8,676 bases of DNA from Prochlorococcus sp. AG-455-E15 (lineage in GTDB: Bacteria; Cyanobacteriota; Cyanobacteriia; PCC-6307; Cyanobiaceae): assembly GCA_003212115.1 (NCBI GenBank), contig QCQS01000037.1, positions 1 through 8,676 on the forward strand, in the 5' to 3' direction. Under the pieces are notes generated by a model. That model ran no database searches and was not told the origin of the DNA. It worked only from the letters and a program-made list of their open reading frames with translations. How positions within the stretch are numbered: position 1 is the first letter of the stretch; every line of letters begins with the position of its first letter. Shown in pieces: positions 1 to 6,495 of this stretch. Position numbers and translations under genes: made by a program.

Positions 1-794
1 GTTTTTCTGTTTCCGGAAAAGATGCCAGAAAATTTTTGAATGGAATAACTACTGGTAATATTCTTAATTCAGAAAATAAAGTTATTAAAACTTGTTGGTT
101 AACTCCAAATGGAGTTTTAAGGTCATTAATTGAAATTATTTTTTTAGAAAGAAACTTAGAAGTAATTATCTTGGCGGGTAACACTAATGAAATAATTAAT
201 TACTTTAATCAAATAATTTTTCCAGCGGATGATGTTCTTCTAAGTGAACCTTTCTTAATAAATAGAATTCAGGAAATTGATGAATCATGTTCATGGAGAA
301 CTTACCAGCCTATTTTCTTCAAAATAGAAGATAAAGAATTTAAAATATATAAAAATAAGCTAAATTTACTAAACCCTAATGATTTAAAACTTTGGAAGAT
401 TAATCAGGCAATACCCTCTTTAGAAATGGAAATTAACGGAAAAAATAATCCTCTTGAGCTTGGATTAAAAGATCTTATAGATTTTAATAAAGGTTGTTAT
501 TTAGGACAAGAAACAATGTCAAAAATAAAAAATGTTTCGTCTTTAAAACAGGAAATAAGAATTTGGAAATCATTTGAATCTAATCTGAATTTAGACGTTG
601 AAGATAAAAATTTATATATAAATTCTGCTAAAGATATTTCTGTCGGCAAAATAACTAGTTTTTTCAAATCAGATTCTCAAATAAAAGGATTAGCAATGAT
701 AAAAAGAAAATATTTAGAGGAAGGAAGTTATTTTTTTTCAGAAATGTTTGGAAAAATTATTATAAATAAATCTGTAGGATCAATTTTTCTTTAA
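1..794 (+). CDS. ygfZ: YgfZ-type folate-binding / Fe-S enzyme maintenance protein, 5'-truncated by window edge
   Basis: The frame is open from the window edge (first full codon at 3) to TAA at 792-794, so the true start lies upstream. A TTG at 36 is internal, because the codons before it read VSGKDARKF and lead directly into LNGITTGNI, which matches the usual N-terminal block of the GcvT/YgfZ fold. The family signature KGCYLGQE is encoded at 489-512. Its cysteine is the hallmark that separates YgfZ from glycine-cleavage T protein, and it is needed for function in E. coli YgfZ. The family binds folate and supports the synthesis or repair of certain Fe-S enzymes in the cytoplasm. At least 263 residues are visible, close to full family length, so only a short N-terminus is missing. 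The 3' end overlaps the convergent gene by 15 bp. The family call is firm; client enzymes cannot be read from sequence. Confidence 0.88.
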   Translation, partial: FSVSGKDARKFLNGITTGNILNSENKVIKTCWLTPNGVLRSLIEIIFLERNLEVIILAGNTNEIINYFNQIIFPADDVLLSEPFLINRIQEIDESCSWRTYQPIFFKIEDKEFKIYKNKLNLLNPNDLKLWKINQAIPSLEMEINGKNNPLELGLKDLIDFNKGCYLGQETMSKIKNVSSLKQEIRIWKSFESNLNLDVEDKNLYINSAKDISVGKITSFFKSDSQIKGLAMIKRKYLEEGSYFFSEMFGKIIINKSVGSIFL

Positions 795-2198
795 TCGATT
801 TTTGATTAAATATTCTGCAATTTGTAGAGTAGCAAAACAATCATCTTTGTTATATTGGATAATTTTCTTTAAAAATATTTGGTTTTCTGTAATTTGATAT
901 TGCTTCCACCAATAAAGTGCTTTCGAGCCACTTACATTTTTCTGCATCCATTCAAATCCAAGCCAATTAGAAACAGTTTTTAAGCCATAGTTTTTTAGTG
1001 GTAATATCCAAGACTTTCTTATTAAGGTATGTAAGTCAATAAATCTAGAGGAAAGTGAATCAATTTCTTCAAAACTAAAATTTAGTTCTTTAGCAATATT
1101 AATTATTGATATTTTTTCAGTTTCTCCGTAATGTAAAACTGGCCATTCCTTTTGTGAAAAAAGTAATTCAATAATTTGCCTGTAAGATCCTCCTTTATTG
1201 TTTTTAAAATTTAAGATTGGTTTATAAATAAGATCTTCTTTTTTTATAGAAAAATTATTTACTTTTAAAAATCCATATAAAAAATCATGTTTTTCATCTG
1301 GATTTGACTCAATATCAAATATATAAAATCCAGAATATATTTTTTCTAATAGATCTTCCGAATTATTTTTTTTAGAGATGAAATATGGTTCTCCAGAGAT
1401 ATATGCTTGTGCTTGCTTTACAAATATGGATGCTTTTTCATACTTCTGATCTTTGAATATAGATAATTTCTCTCCAAGTTGTTTTTCGCTATAAGAAGCT
1501 AATGTTTGGGTATCAGATATTCCATTTGTTATGAGTAATGAGGCCGTTTTGGACCCTATTCCATCTATATCTGTTAGATATCCTTTTTCTTTTGCTTCTT
1601 CGTCACAAAATTTTTGCCAGGAACAAATAGTACATTTTTTTCTATCTTGAGTTATTGCTGGTATAGATCCCTCCAAGCATTCATTCAAATTAAATAAAAC
1701 ATTTAAAACTTTTTTTCTTAATTTTTTATTTAAATAAATTTCTTCAACTTTAACTTTTTTATCAAAAGTTGAAATTACTAATCCTTTCTCAATTGTAGAT
1801 TCTTGAAAAGATTCCAACAGCATAGAACAAAAAACTAAGTCGAATAAATGTTCTTTAGTTGTTTTGTGGCCTAACTTATAAACTGCAGGTAAATATTTAT
1901 ATTGACCCCATTTACTCTGACCTTTAGTCTTTACAAGTAATTGTGGACGTATCTCTGCGTTGATATTTTGGAAAAGATTCCCTTTGATTTTGAATCCAAT
2001 TACCCCTTGATAACCATTTTCACAGGCTTTTAATCCTGTATATATTTCACCATTACAAAATTCAGAGAAAATTTGAAACTGATTAATTTTATCTATAGCT
2101 TTATGGGGTGACCAAACTTCATAAGATTTTTTACCCTTAAAATCGAGCCATGCTTTTCTTTTGCATCTTGTAAAACTTTTTAAATGAAGAGAATTCAA
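780..2198 (-). CDS. TM0106-family RecB-like / RNase H-like putative nuclease
   Basis: This 472-residue protein has the architecture of the TM0106 RecB-like putative nuclease family. The N-terminal PD-(D/E)XK-like region starts with RCKRKAWLDFKG and ends in the cluster C189xxC192x5C198. With C12 this gives the four-cysteine pattern seen in Fe-S-bound RecB-family nucleases such as Cas4 and AddB. A helix-hairpin-helix follows (about 210-235, DIDGIGSKTASLL). The C-terminal RNase H-like exonuclease region has DIE at 295-297, HYGETE around 356 and YNKDD at 449-453. The PD-(D/E)XK catalytic acids look missing: the block near 84-108 reads RPQLL and VYK where an Asp and a D/ExK would be expected. It is therefore likely a DNA- or RNA-processing protein with its activity, if any, in the C-terminal domain. 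The start is uncertain: TTG at 2196-2198 is the only usual start codon after the upstream stop. Substrate and pathway are unknown. Confidence 0.85.
   Translation of the reverse strand: MNSLHLKSFTRCKRKAWLDFKGKKSYEVWSPHKAIDKINQFQIFSEFCNGEIYTGLKACENGYQGVIGFKIKGNLFQNINAEIRPQLLVKTKGQSKWGQYKYLPAVYKLGHKTTKEHLFDLVFCSMLLESFQESTIEKGLVISTFDKKVKVEEIYLNKKLRKKVLNVLFNLNECLEGSIPAITQDRKKCTICSWQKFCDEEAKEKGYLTDIDGIGSKTASLLITNGISDTQTLASYSEKQLGEKLSIFKDQKYEKASIFVKQAQAYISGEPYFISKKNNSEDLLEKIYSGFYIFDIESNPDEKHDFLYGFLKVNNFSIKKEDLIYKPILNFKNNKGGSYRQIIELLFSQKEWPVLHYGETEKISIINIAKELNFSFEEIDSLSSRFIDLHTLIRKSWILPLKNYGLKTVSNWLGFEWMQKNVSGSKALYWWKQYQITENQIFLKKIIQYNKDDCFATLQIAEYLIKNRLKKN
790..810. terminator. small A+T-rich inverted repeat at the ygfZ stop codon; possible weak terminator
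   Basis: TTTAATC (790-796) and GATTAAA (804-810) form a perfect 7-bp stem with a 7-nt loop. The ygfZ stop codon lies inside the left arm, and the last codons of the convergent gene span the whole element. No clear U-tract follows on the plus strand, so an intrinsic terminator is only a possibility. The symmetry means it could act for both convergent transcripts. Confidence 0.25.
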
Positions 2199-2277
2199 AT
2201 TTTTTTTAAGGGCGGTTTTAAAATTTACTCATATAAATTAGTATAGATAATTAAAAGGAATCAAGGAAATTTGAAAT
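2199..2277. promoter_or_regulatory. divergent promoter region between the TM0106-family gene and the phosphohexomutase gene
   Basis: This 79-bp spacer must carry the promoters of both divergent genes. On the plus strand TTTACT (2224-2229), a 16-bp spacer and GATAAT (2246-2251) resemble a sigma-70 promoter and would give a leader of about 20 nt. On the minus strand the complement of 2240-2245 reads TATACT, a good -10 hexamer directly abutting the plus-strand one, but I see no convincing -35 for it. Transcription starts are inferred, not demonstrated. Confidence 0.35.
2263..2267 (+). promoter_or_regulatory. Shine-Dalgarno site supporting the TTG start of the phosphohexomutase
   Basis: AAGGA lies 10 nt before the TTG at 2278. 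An in-frame TGA at 2272-2274 excludes any start further upstream, and there is no ATG, GTG or TTG between 2281 and the conserved FGTDGWRG block. The site therefore decides for the TTG. Confidence 0.5.
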
Positions 2278-3732
2278 TTGACAGCTGATAAATTAGATAA
2301 GGTAAAATTTGGAACTGATGGTTGGAGAGGAATTATTGGTTTTGACTTTACCCTGTCCAATCTTTCAAGAGTTGTTGTCGCTGCATGTCAGGAATTGCAT
2401 TATCAATACTACAAAGAAGTTAATTCAAAGAAAATTATTATTGGATATGATCGTAGATTTATGGCTTGTGAATTCGCCAAGCAAATAGTGCCTTTTGTAA
2501 GAGGATGTGGTTTCGAACCGATCTTATCTGATAGCTTTGTTACAACACCCTCTTGTAGTTTCTTTGCCAAAGAAGTCGGTTGTCTTGGAGCGTTAGTAAT
2601 TACAGCAAGTCATAATCCATATAATTGGCTAGGTCTGAAAATAAAGAGCTTTAATGGATGTTCTGTTGACGAATCTTTTACAAGTGAAGTTGAAAAAAGA
2701 TTAATGCTTGGAAATTCAATTGAAAAAATAGATGGTATTAATCAATTAGTAGATATTAAGAAATTTCACTTAGATAGAATTAAATCCCTTTTTGATATTG
2801 ATTATATTTCCAAGAGATTAAAAAAAATGAAATTGAGAATTTTTGTAGATTCTATGCATGGTTCAGCTGCAAATTGTATGGCTGAGATTTTTGCTTCTAA
2901 TGATTTAGAAGTTATTTCAGAAATCAGGAAAGATGCCGATCCTTTTTTTGGAGGAAAACCTCCTGAACCTCTTTTGAATTATGCAGATGATCTAAAACAA
3001 ACACTAGTGAAAAATTCAACAAATGAAGTGAAAACTTTAGGAATTATATTTGATGGTGATGGTGATAGAATTGCGGCAATTGATGAAAAAGGAAGATACT
3101 CTAGTACTCAAGATTTACTCCCATACTTTATTAGCTATTTAGGCGAAATTAAAAATAATTCTTATCCAGTTTTAAAGACTGTTAGTGGTTCAGATATTAT
3201 TAAAAATATATCAGAGAGTCAAAATAGAGATGTTTTTGAACTTCCAGTTGGCTTTAAATATATTGCTGAAAAAATGATTAAAGAAAAAATATTTATTGGA
3301 GGAGAGGAATCTGGTGGAGTTGGTTTTGGTGACTTTATGCCTGAAAGAGATGCTCTATATGCAGCTATGGTTTTATTAAATGGAATTGCTGAAAAATCTC
3401 AATATTTATGTGAAACCTTAGATCAAATTCAAGAAGATTTTGGGCCAAGTTTTTATAAAAGAATTGATATTAAATTTCCAAATCAGTCAGAAAAAAATAA
3501 TGTAAAAGAATTTATCCTAGATAATGTTCCTGAGAATATTAATAATCACAAGTTAAAAAGTATCTCAAAAATCGATGGAATAAAGTTGAGAATTGATAAT
3601 AATTTTTGGCTTCTTTTTAGGTTTTCAGGAACGGAACCTCTTTTAAGGTTATATTGTGAAGCACCAAAAGAATCTTATCTAATTGAGGTATTAGAGTGGG
3701 GTCAAGAATTTATAAATTTGGCAGGAAAATAA
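2278..3732 (+). CDS. phosphoglucomutase/phosphomannomutase family protein (alpha-D-phosphohexomutase)
   Basis: The enzyme moves phosphate between C1 and C6 of hexoses through a phosphoserine, feeding glycogen, nucleotide-sugar and envelope synthesis in the cytoplasm. All four family blocks are present in order within 484 residues. FGTDGWRG is at 11-18, and the phosphoserine loop TASHNP has its catalytic Ser at 111. The metal-binding loop DGDGDR is at 259-264. The sugar-specificity loop GEESGG is at 342-347, and the phosphate-binding loop RFSGTEP is at 448-454. The length is normal for the PMM/PGM-type subgroup and shorter than the E. coli Pgm type. GEESGG is more usual in glucose-specific members than GEMSGG, so glucose phosphates are a reasonable but unproven substrate. 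GlmM is unlikely because the active-site loops differ from its usual form. TTG is the only possible start and has a good ribosome-binding site. The stop overlaps the first candidate start of rdgB, suggesting an operon. Confidence 0.92.
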   Translation: MTADKLDKVKFGTDGWRGIIGFDFTLSNLSRVVVAACQELHYQYYKEVNSKKIIIGYDRRFMACEFAKQIVPFVRGCGFEPILSDSFVTTPSCSFFAKEVGCLGALVITASHNPYNWLGLKIKSFNGCSVDESFTSEVEKRLMLGNSIEKIDGINQLVDIKKFHLDRIKSLFDIDYISKRLKKMKLRIFVDSMHGSAANCMAEIFASNDLEVISEIRKDADPFFGGKPPEPLLNYADDLKQTLVKNSTNEVKTLGIIFDGDGDRIAAIDEKGRYSSTQDLLPYFISYLGEIKNNSYPVLKTVSGSDIIKNISESQNRDVFELPVGFKYIAEKMIKEKIFIGGEESGGVGFGDFMPERDALYAAMVLLNGIAEKSQYLCETLDQIQEDFGPSFYKRIDIKFPNQSEKNNVKEFILDNVPENINNHKLKSISKIDGIKLRIDNNFWLLFRFSGTEPLLRLYCEAPKESYLIEVLEWGQEFINLAGK

Positions 3733-3734
3733 TG

Positions 3735-4310
3735 ATGAAAAATTTATATTTAGCGAGTAAGAATAAAGGTAAAATTGAAGAATATAAGAAATTGCTTGCT
3801 GGAGTTAATTGTAAATTGTTACTCCAGCCAGAATCATTAGAAGTTGAAGAGGATGGACTGACATTTAGAGATAATGCAATTAAAAAAGCGAGTGAAGTTT
3901 CGAGAAAAACGAATAATTTTTCAATAGCAGATGATTCAGGAATTTGTATTGAAGCACTAGGTGGTAAGCCTGGCATTTACTCATCTAGATATGCAGAAAA
4001 TGATCAGAAGAGAATTGAACGAGTTTTAAGAGAACTTGATGGTGTTCAAAATAGAAGTGCTTTCTTTATTGCTAATATTTGTGTTTGTTCCCCAAATGGT
4101 GAAGTGATTATTGAATCTGAGGCCAAATGTCATGGCAATATAATTTTGAACCCCAGAGGAAAAAGTGGTTTTGGGTATGACCCAATTTTTGAGGAGAGTT
4201 CTACCAGATTAACTTTCGCAGAAATGAATAATGATATTAAAGACTCTTGTAGTCATAGAGGTAAAGCATTAAAAAAAATTATTCCAGATTTAATTGAAAT
4301 TTTTTCATAA
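3735..4310 (+). CDS. rdgB: RdgB/HAM1-type XTP/dITP (non-canonical purine NTP) pyrophosphatase
   Basis: This enzyme hydrolyses ITP, dITP and XTP to monophosphates and pyrophosphate, keeping deaminated purines out of DNA and RNA. With the chosen start it has 191 residues, the normal family size. It begins MKNLYLASKNKGK, matching the N-terminal SxNxxK nucleotide-binding motif (8-13). ADDSG at 65-69 carries the catalytic Asp (D67 by analogy with E. coli RdgB), GFGYDP is at 145-150, and SCSHRG at 171-176 is the purine-recognition block. Two adjacent ATGs are possible. The one at 3732 shares a base with the mutase stop (TAATG). The one at 3735 sits 8 nt after AGGA (3723-3726) and matches family N-termini exactly, so I chose it. 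A longer reading from 3696 is unlikely because it lies inside the mutase gene. The gene ends 2 bp from a convergent gene. The key residues are intact. Confidence 0.94.
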   Translation: MKNLYLASKNKGKIEEYKKLLAGVNCKLLLQPESLEVEEDGLTFRDNAIKKASEVSRKTNNFSIADDSGICIEALGGKPGIYSSRYAENDQKRIERVLRELDGVQNRSAFFIANICVCSPNGEVIIESEAKCHGNIILNPRGKSGFGYDPIFEESSTRLTFAEMNNDIKDSCSHRGKALKKIIPDLIEIFS

Positions 4311-4320
4311 ATTCAATTAA
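4290..4320. terminator. inverted repeat across the rdgB / carotenoid oxygenase convergent junction
   Basis: TTAATTGAA (4290-4298) and TTCAATTAA (4312-4320) form a perfect 9-bp stem around a 13-nt loop that contains a T6 run. Both stop codons of the converging genes lie within the element. There is no U-tract immediately after the stem on the plus strand. On the minus strand a T8 run follows after about 11 nt. It may be a weak bidirectional terminator or 3'-end stabiliser; the A+T-rich stem makes this uncertain. Confidence 0.35.
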
Positions 4321-5836
4321 CCCAAGATCCATGAAGGCCATGAGGGATTGAAATGGGTAATTCATAAACAGCTAATTCTTTTAAGTCTTTTGCGTCTAAT
4401 ATCACTAAATCGCTTCCTCTTCTTTCTCCGTTCCATACAAGTATAAATAAAAATCCTTCATCTTCATTTGAAGATTTTTCTGATGGAACCATAATTGGTT
4501 CACTAACAAATCCACTTGGACCTGCTGACCAAGAAATCTCTTCCTTAGAAGTTAAATTTATTTTTTTTATTGCTTGAAGTGGAGCGTTACCCAGCTTTTG
4601 AGATGTGCTTGCCATCCAACTAAAAGTTGCTTTTAATCCTAAGTTTCTAGGATTAACTACAGCAAATTCACAACATTGCTCACTGAAAGTTTCAAGTTCA
4701 CAAGTTTTTGTCTTTAGATCGATAATTGATCTTTTCAGTTTTCCTTCTGGATATTTATCAAAATCAATATCCCTAAAATTCTCGTCCGGACCAACTGATG
4801 GGAAATCATCATAAAAAATACTATCTAATACGATTTTGGAATCTTTTTCAAATGCATTTACATGATGAAAAACGAATCCTTCTGGAGCATCTATTGTTAA
4901 AGGAGGCTGTCCCCTAAATAATCCACTTTCTCTGGGGATAATAAAAAACTTTGCTTTTTTATTTGGGTTTGACTTTAGACATTGTGCTGCTCCTCTTTGA
5001 CCCATAACAAATGGAAGAGGATTGAAATCAATAGCATTCTGTAAAAATATTGCCCAATTAGTTGTGATTGCGAAATCATGAAGGAATGCAAAGCCATTAA
5101 AGGTATCTTTTCTGTCAAAAATGAGTTGTCCAGAATTTGTACCAGCATTATCAAATTCCATTAATCTGATGGTACTTTTTGGCCCGGTTTGTACTCCAAA
5201 AGTGACTAAAAGTTCTGAAGATGCATTTGAGTTTAGGTCTGTTTTGGGATGAGCGCTAAATGCTTCGTTAGGCTTGAGTACCCCTTTTAATGTTGTTAAA
5301 CCAATAGTGTCAAGACTATCAGGATCCATTGCATGTGGACCTGCTGCCTCCCATAATGCGAGGATTTCATCTCCTAATTTAATGACATGTGTATTGGCGA
5401 TATTCTTGAATTTTAGATCTAATGCGTTATTTAAAATTCCTCCATTTTTTTGTGTTCCAAAAACACCTCTATAAATAAATTTATCTACTTTTTCTTCTTC
5501 CAAATAGCCTTTAGTTTTAACAAATCTATTTGTTAAGAAGGGCTGACCATTTTCGAATTTTATGGATGTTATCATTCCATCACCATCAAATGGATGATGA
5601 ACCCATTGTCCACCTCTCTCTAATATCCCTGGTCCATTTCTTAATAATGTTCCATTTAAATTTTTAATATTATTACCTTTGCTAATTTTTAGAGGCTCCT
5701 TGGTTAGCTCCTTTTCTACATTTTGATACGCACTCGACCAATCTTCTTTATTAAAACTTTTAAATTTATAAATTTTTTTATCTTGTAAATTAGTCACAAC
5801 AAAGTAATTACTTTGTATATTTTCGCCAAAAATCAA
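4313..5836 (-). CDS. carotenoid (apocarotenoid) cleavage oxygenase, RPE65/ACO family
   Basis: This non-heme iron dioxygenase family cleaves a polyene double bond in carotenoids or apocarotenoids. The active site is complete. The iron-binding histidines are H196 (SAHPKTD), H253 (FLHDF), H324 (FHHVNAFE) and H502 (GLHGSW). The second-shell glutamates are E163 (LWEAAGP), E390 (CCEFAVVNPR) and E446 (SEPIMVP). Order and spacing follow Synechocystis apocarotenoid oxygenase closely, so an ACO-like retinal-forming activity is the best guess, though substrate and bond cannot be read. It is likely cytoplasmic with membrane contact. No ATG lies near the 5' end. TTG at 5834-5836 gives 507 residues and has no clear ribosome-binding site. 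An in-frame GTG at 5795-5797 gives 494 residues, nearer the Synechocystis length and consistent with a +13 offset of H196 and E163. A perfect palindrome lies 1 bp before that GTG. It is probably co-transcribed with hisB, 33 bp upstream. Confidence 0.92.
   Translation of the reverse strand: MIFGENIQSNYFVVTNLQDKKIYKFKSFNKEDWSSAYQNVEKELTKEPLKISKGNNIKNLNGTLLRNGPGILERGGQWVHHPFDGDGMITSIKFENGQPFLTNRFVKTKGYLEEEKVDKFIYRGVFGTQKNGGILNNALDLKFKNIANTHVIKLGDEILALWEAAGPHAMDPDSLDTIGLTTLKGVLKPNEAFSAHPKTDLNSNASSELLVTFGVQTGPKSTIRLMEFDNAGTNSGQLIFDRKDTFNGFAFLHDFAITTNWAIFLQNAIDFNPLPFVMGQRGAAQCLKSNPNKKAKFFIIPRESGLFRGQPPLTIDAPEGFVFHHVNAFEKDSKIVLDSIFYDDFPSVGPDENFRDIDFDKYPEGKLKRSIIDLKTKTCELETFSEQCCEFAVVNPRNLGLKATFSWMASTSQKLGNAPLQAIKKINLTSKEEISWSAGPSGFVSEPIMVPSEKSSNEDEGFLFILVWNGERRGSDLVILDAKDLKELAVYELPISIPHGLHGSWVN
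5799..5816. repeat. perfect 18-bp palindrome at the 5' end of the carotenoid oxygenase gene
   Basis: ACAAAGTAATTACTTTGT reads the same on both strands with no spacer. It lies within the first codons if the oxygenase starts at the TTG, or directly upstream if it starts at the GTG at 5795-5797. It could be an operator for a dimeric regulator or an mRNA hairpin at the start site. Chance occurrence in such A+T-rich DNA is not negligible (roughly one in ten for a window this size, assuming about 32% G+C). Confidence 0.55.
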
Positions 5837-5869
5837 CTGAATTGTGGCTGATTAGAAAAAATTCCTATT

Positions 5870-6475
5870 TTATTGTTTCTCTAACATTCCTTTACTGCTT
5901 GGAATTGAATCAGATCTTCTTGGATCTATTTCGGTAGCCATTCTCATTGCTCTTGAAAAAGCTTTAAAGCACGCCTCAACTATGTGATGTGAATTGCTAC
6001 CTCGTATTTGATTGATATGCAGAGTAATACCGCTGTTATTTACAAAGGCAATAAAAAACTCTCTTACTAGTTCAGTATCATAATTTCCTATTCTAGGGGC
6101 TTTCAGTTGAAGATCATAAGATATATGCGGTCTACCAGAGCAGTCTAAAGTGACTTGAACTAATGCTTCATCTAATGGGGCAAAGAAATGTCCAAATCTG
6201 CTTATTCCTTTTCTTTCTCCCAAGGCTTTTGAAAATGCTTTGCCTAATGCGATTCCAACATCTTCATTTGTATGGTGATCATCAATATGGGTATCTCCAA
6301 TTGCTTTTATTTTTAAATCGAACAAACCATGACTGGATATTTGATGAAGCATATGATCCAAGAATGGAATCCCAGTATCAATCTCAGAAATTCCATTTCC
6401 ATCTAAGTTTATAAATACAGAAATATCTGTTTCATTCGTTTTTCTTTTTATTTCAGATTGCCTTAAAGATGACAT
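5870..6475 (-). CDS. hisB: imidazoleglycerol-phosphate dehydratase
   Basis: HisB converts imidazoleglycerol phosphate to imidazoleacetol phosphate, the sixth step of histidine synthesis, in the cytoplasm. The 201-residue length fits the monofunctional form; there is no fused histidinol phosphatase domain as in enteric bacteria. The manganese-binding blocks are intact: DHMLHQISSHG (H41, H44, H49), DDHHTNED (65-72) and the C-terminal repeat NSHHIVEACF (H153, H154, E157). The two related halves reflect the internal duplication typical of the family. The ATG at 6473-6475 begins MSSLRQSEIKR and no strong Shine-Dalgarno precedes it. It lies 20 bp after fabI and 33 bp before the carotenoid oxygenase, so the three are probably one transcript. 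No other his genes are visible, which is normal in cyanobacteria, where his genes are scattered. No key residue is missing. Confidence 0.97.
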   Translation of the reverse strand: MSSLRQSEIKRKTNETDISVFINLDGNGISEIDTGIPFLDHMLHQISSHGLFDLKIKAIGDTHIDDHHTNEDVGIALGKAFSKALGERKGISRFGHFFAPLDEALVQVTLDCSGRPHISYDLQLKAPRIGNYDTELVREFFIAFVNNSGITLHINQIRGSNSHHIVEACFKAFSRAMRMATEIDPRRSDSIPSSKGMLEKQ

Positions 6476-6495
6476 TTTTATGCAAAATACTTAGT

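Noticed and set aside
36..38. TTG as the start of the first gene
   Set aside because: Codons upstream in the same frame encode the conserved YgfZ N-terminal block (SGKDARKF), so the gene begins outside the window.
2218..2232. Four-codon minus-strand frame (MSKF, ATG to TAA) in the divergent spacer, a possible upstream leader peptide
   Set aside because: Too short to distinguish from chance in A+T-rich DNA, and no ribosome-binding site or attenuator structure accompanies it.
3710..3976. Open minus-strand frame over the start of rdgB
   Set aside because: The plus strand encodes conserved RdgB motifs here; the antisense translation is low-complexity Ser/Leu-rich and resembles a shadow frame.
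6163..6414. Plus-strand frame antisense to hisB
   Set aside because: The minus strand encodes the metal-binding motifs of HisB throughout this stretch, so the frame is a by-product of that coding.
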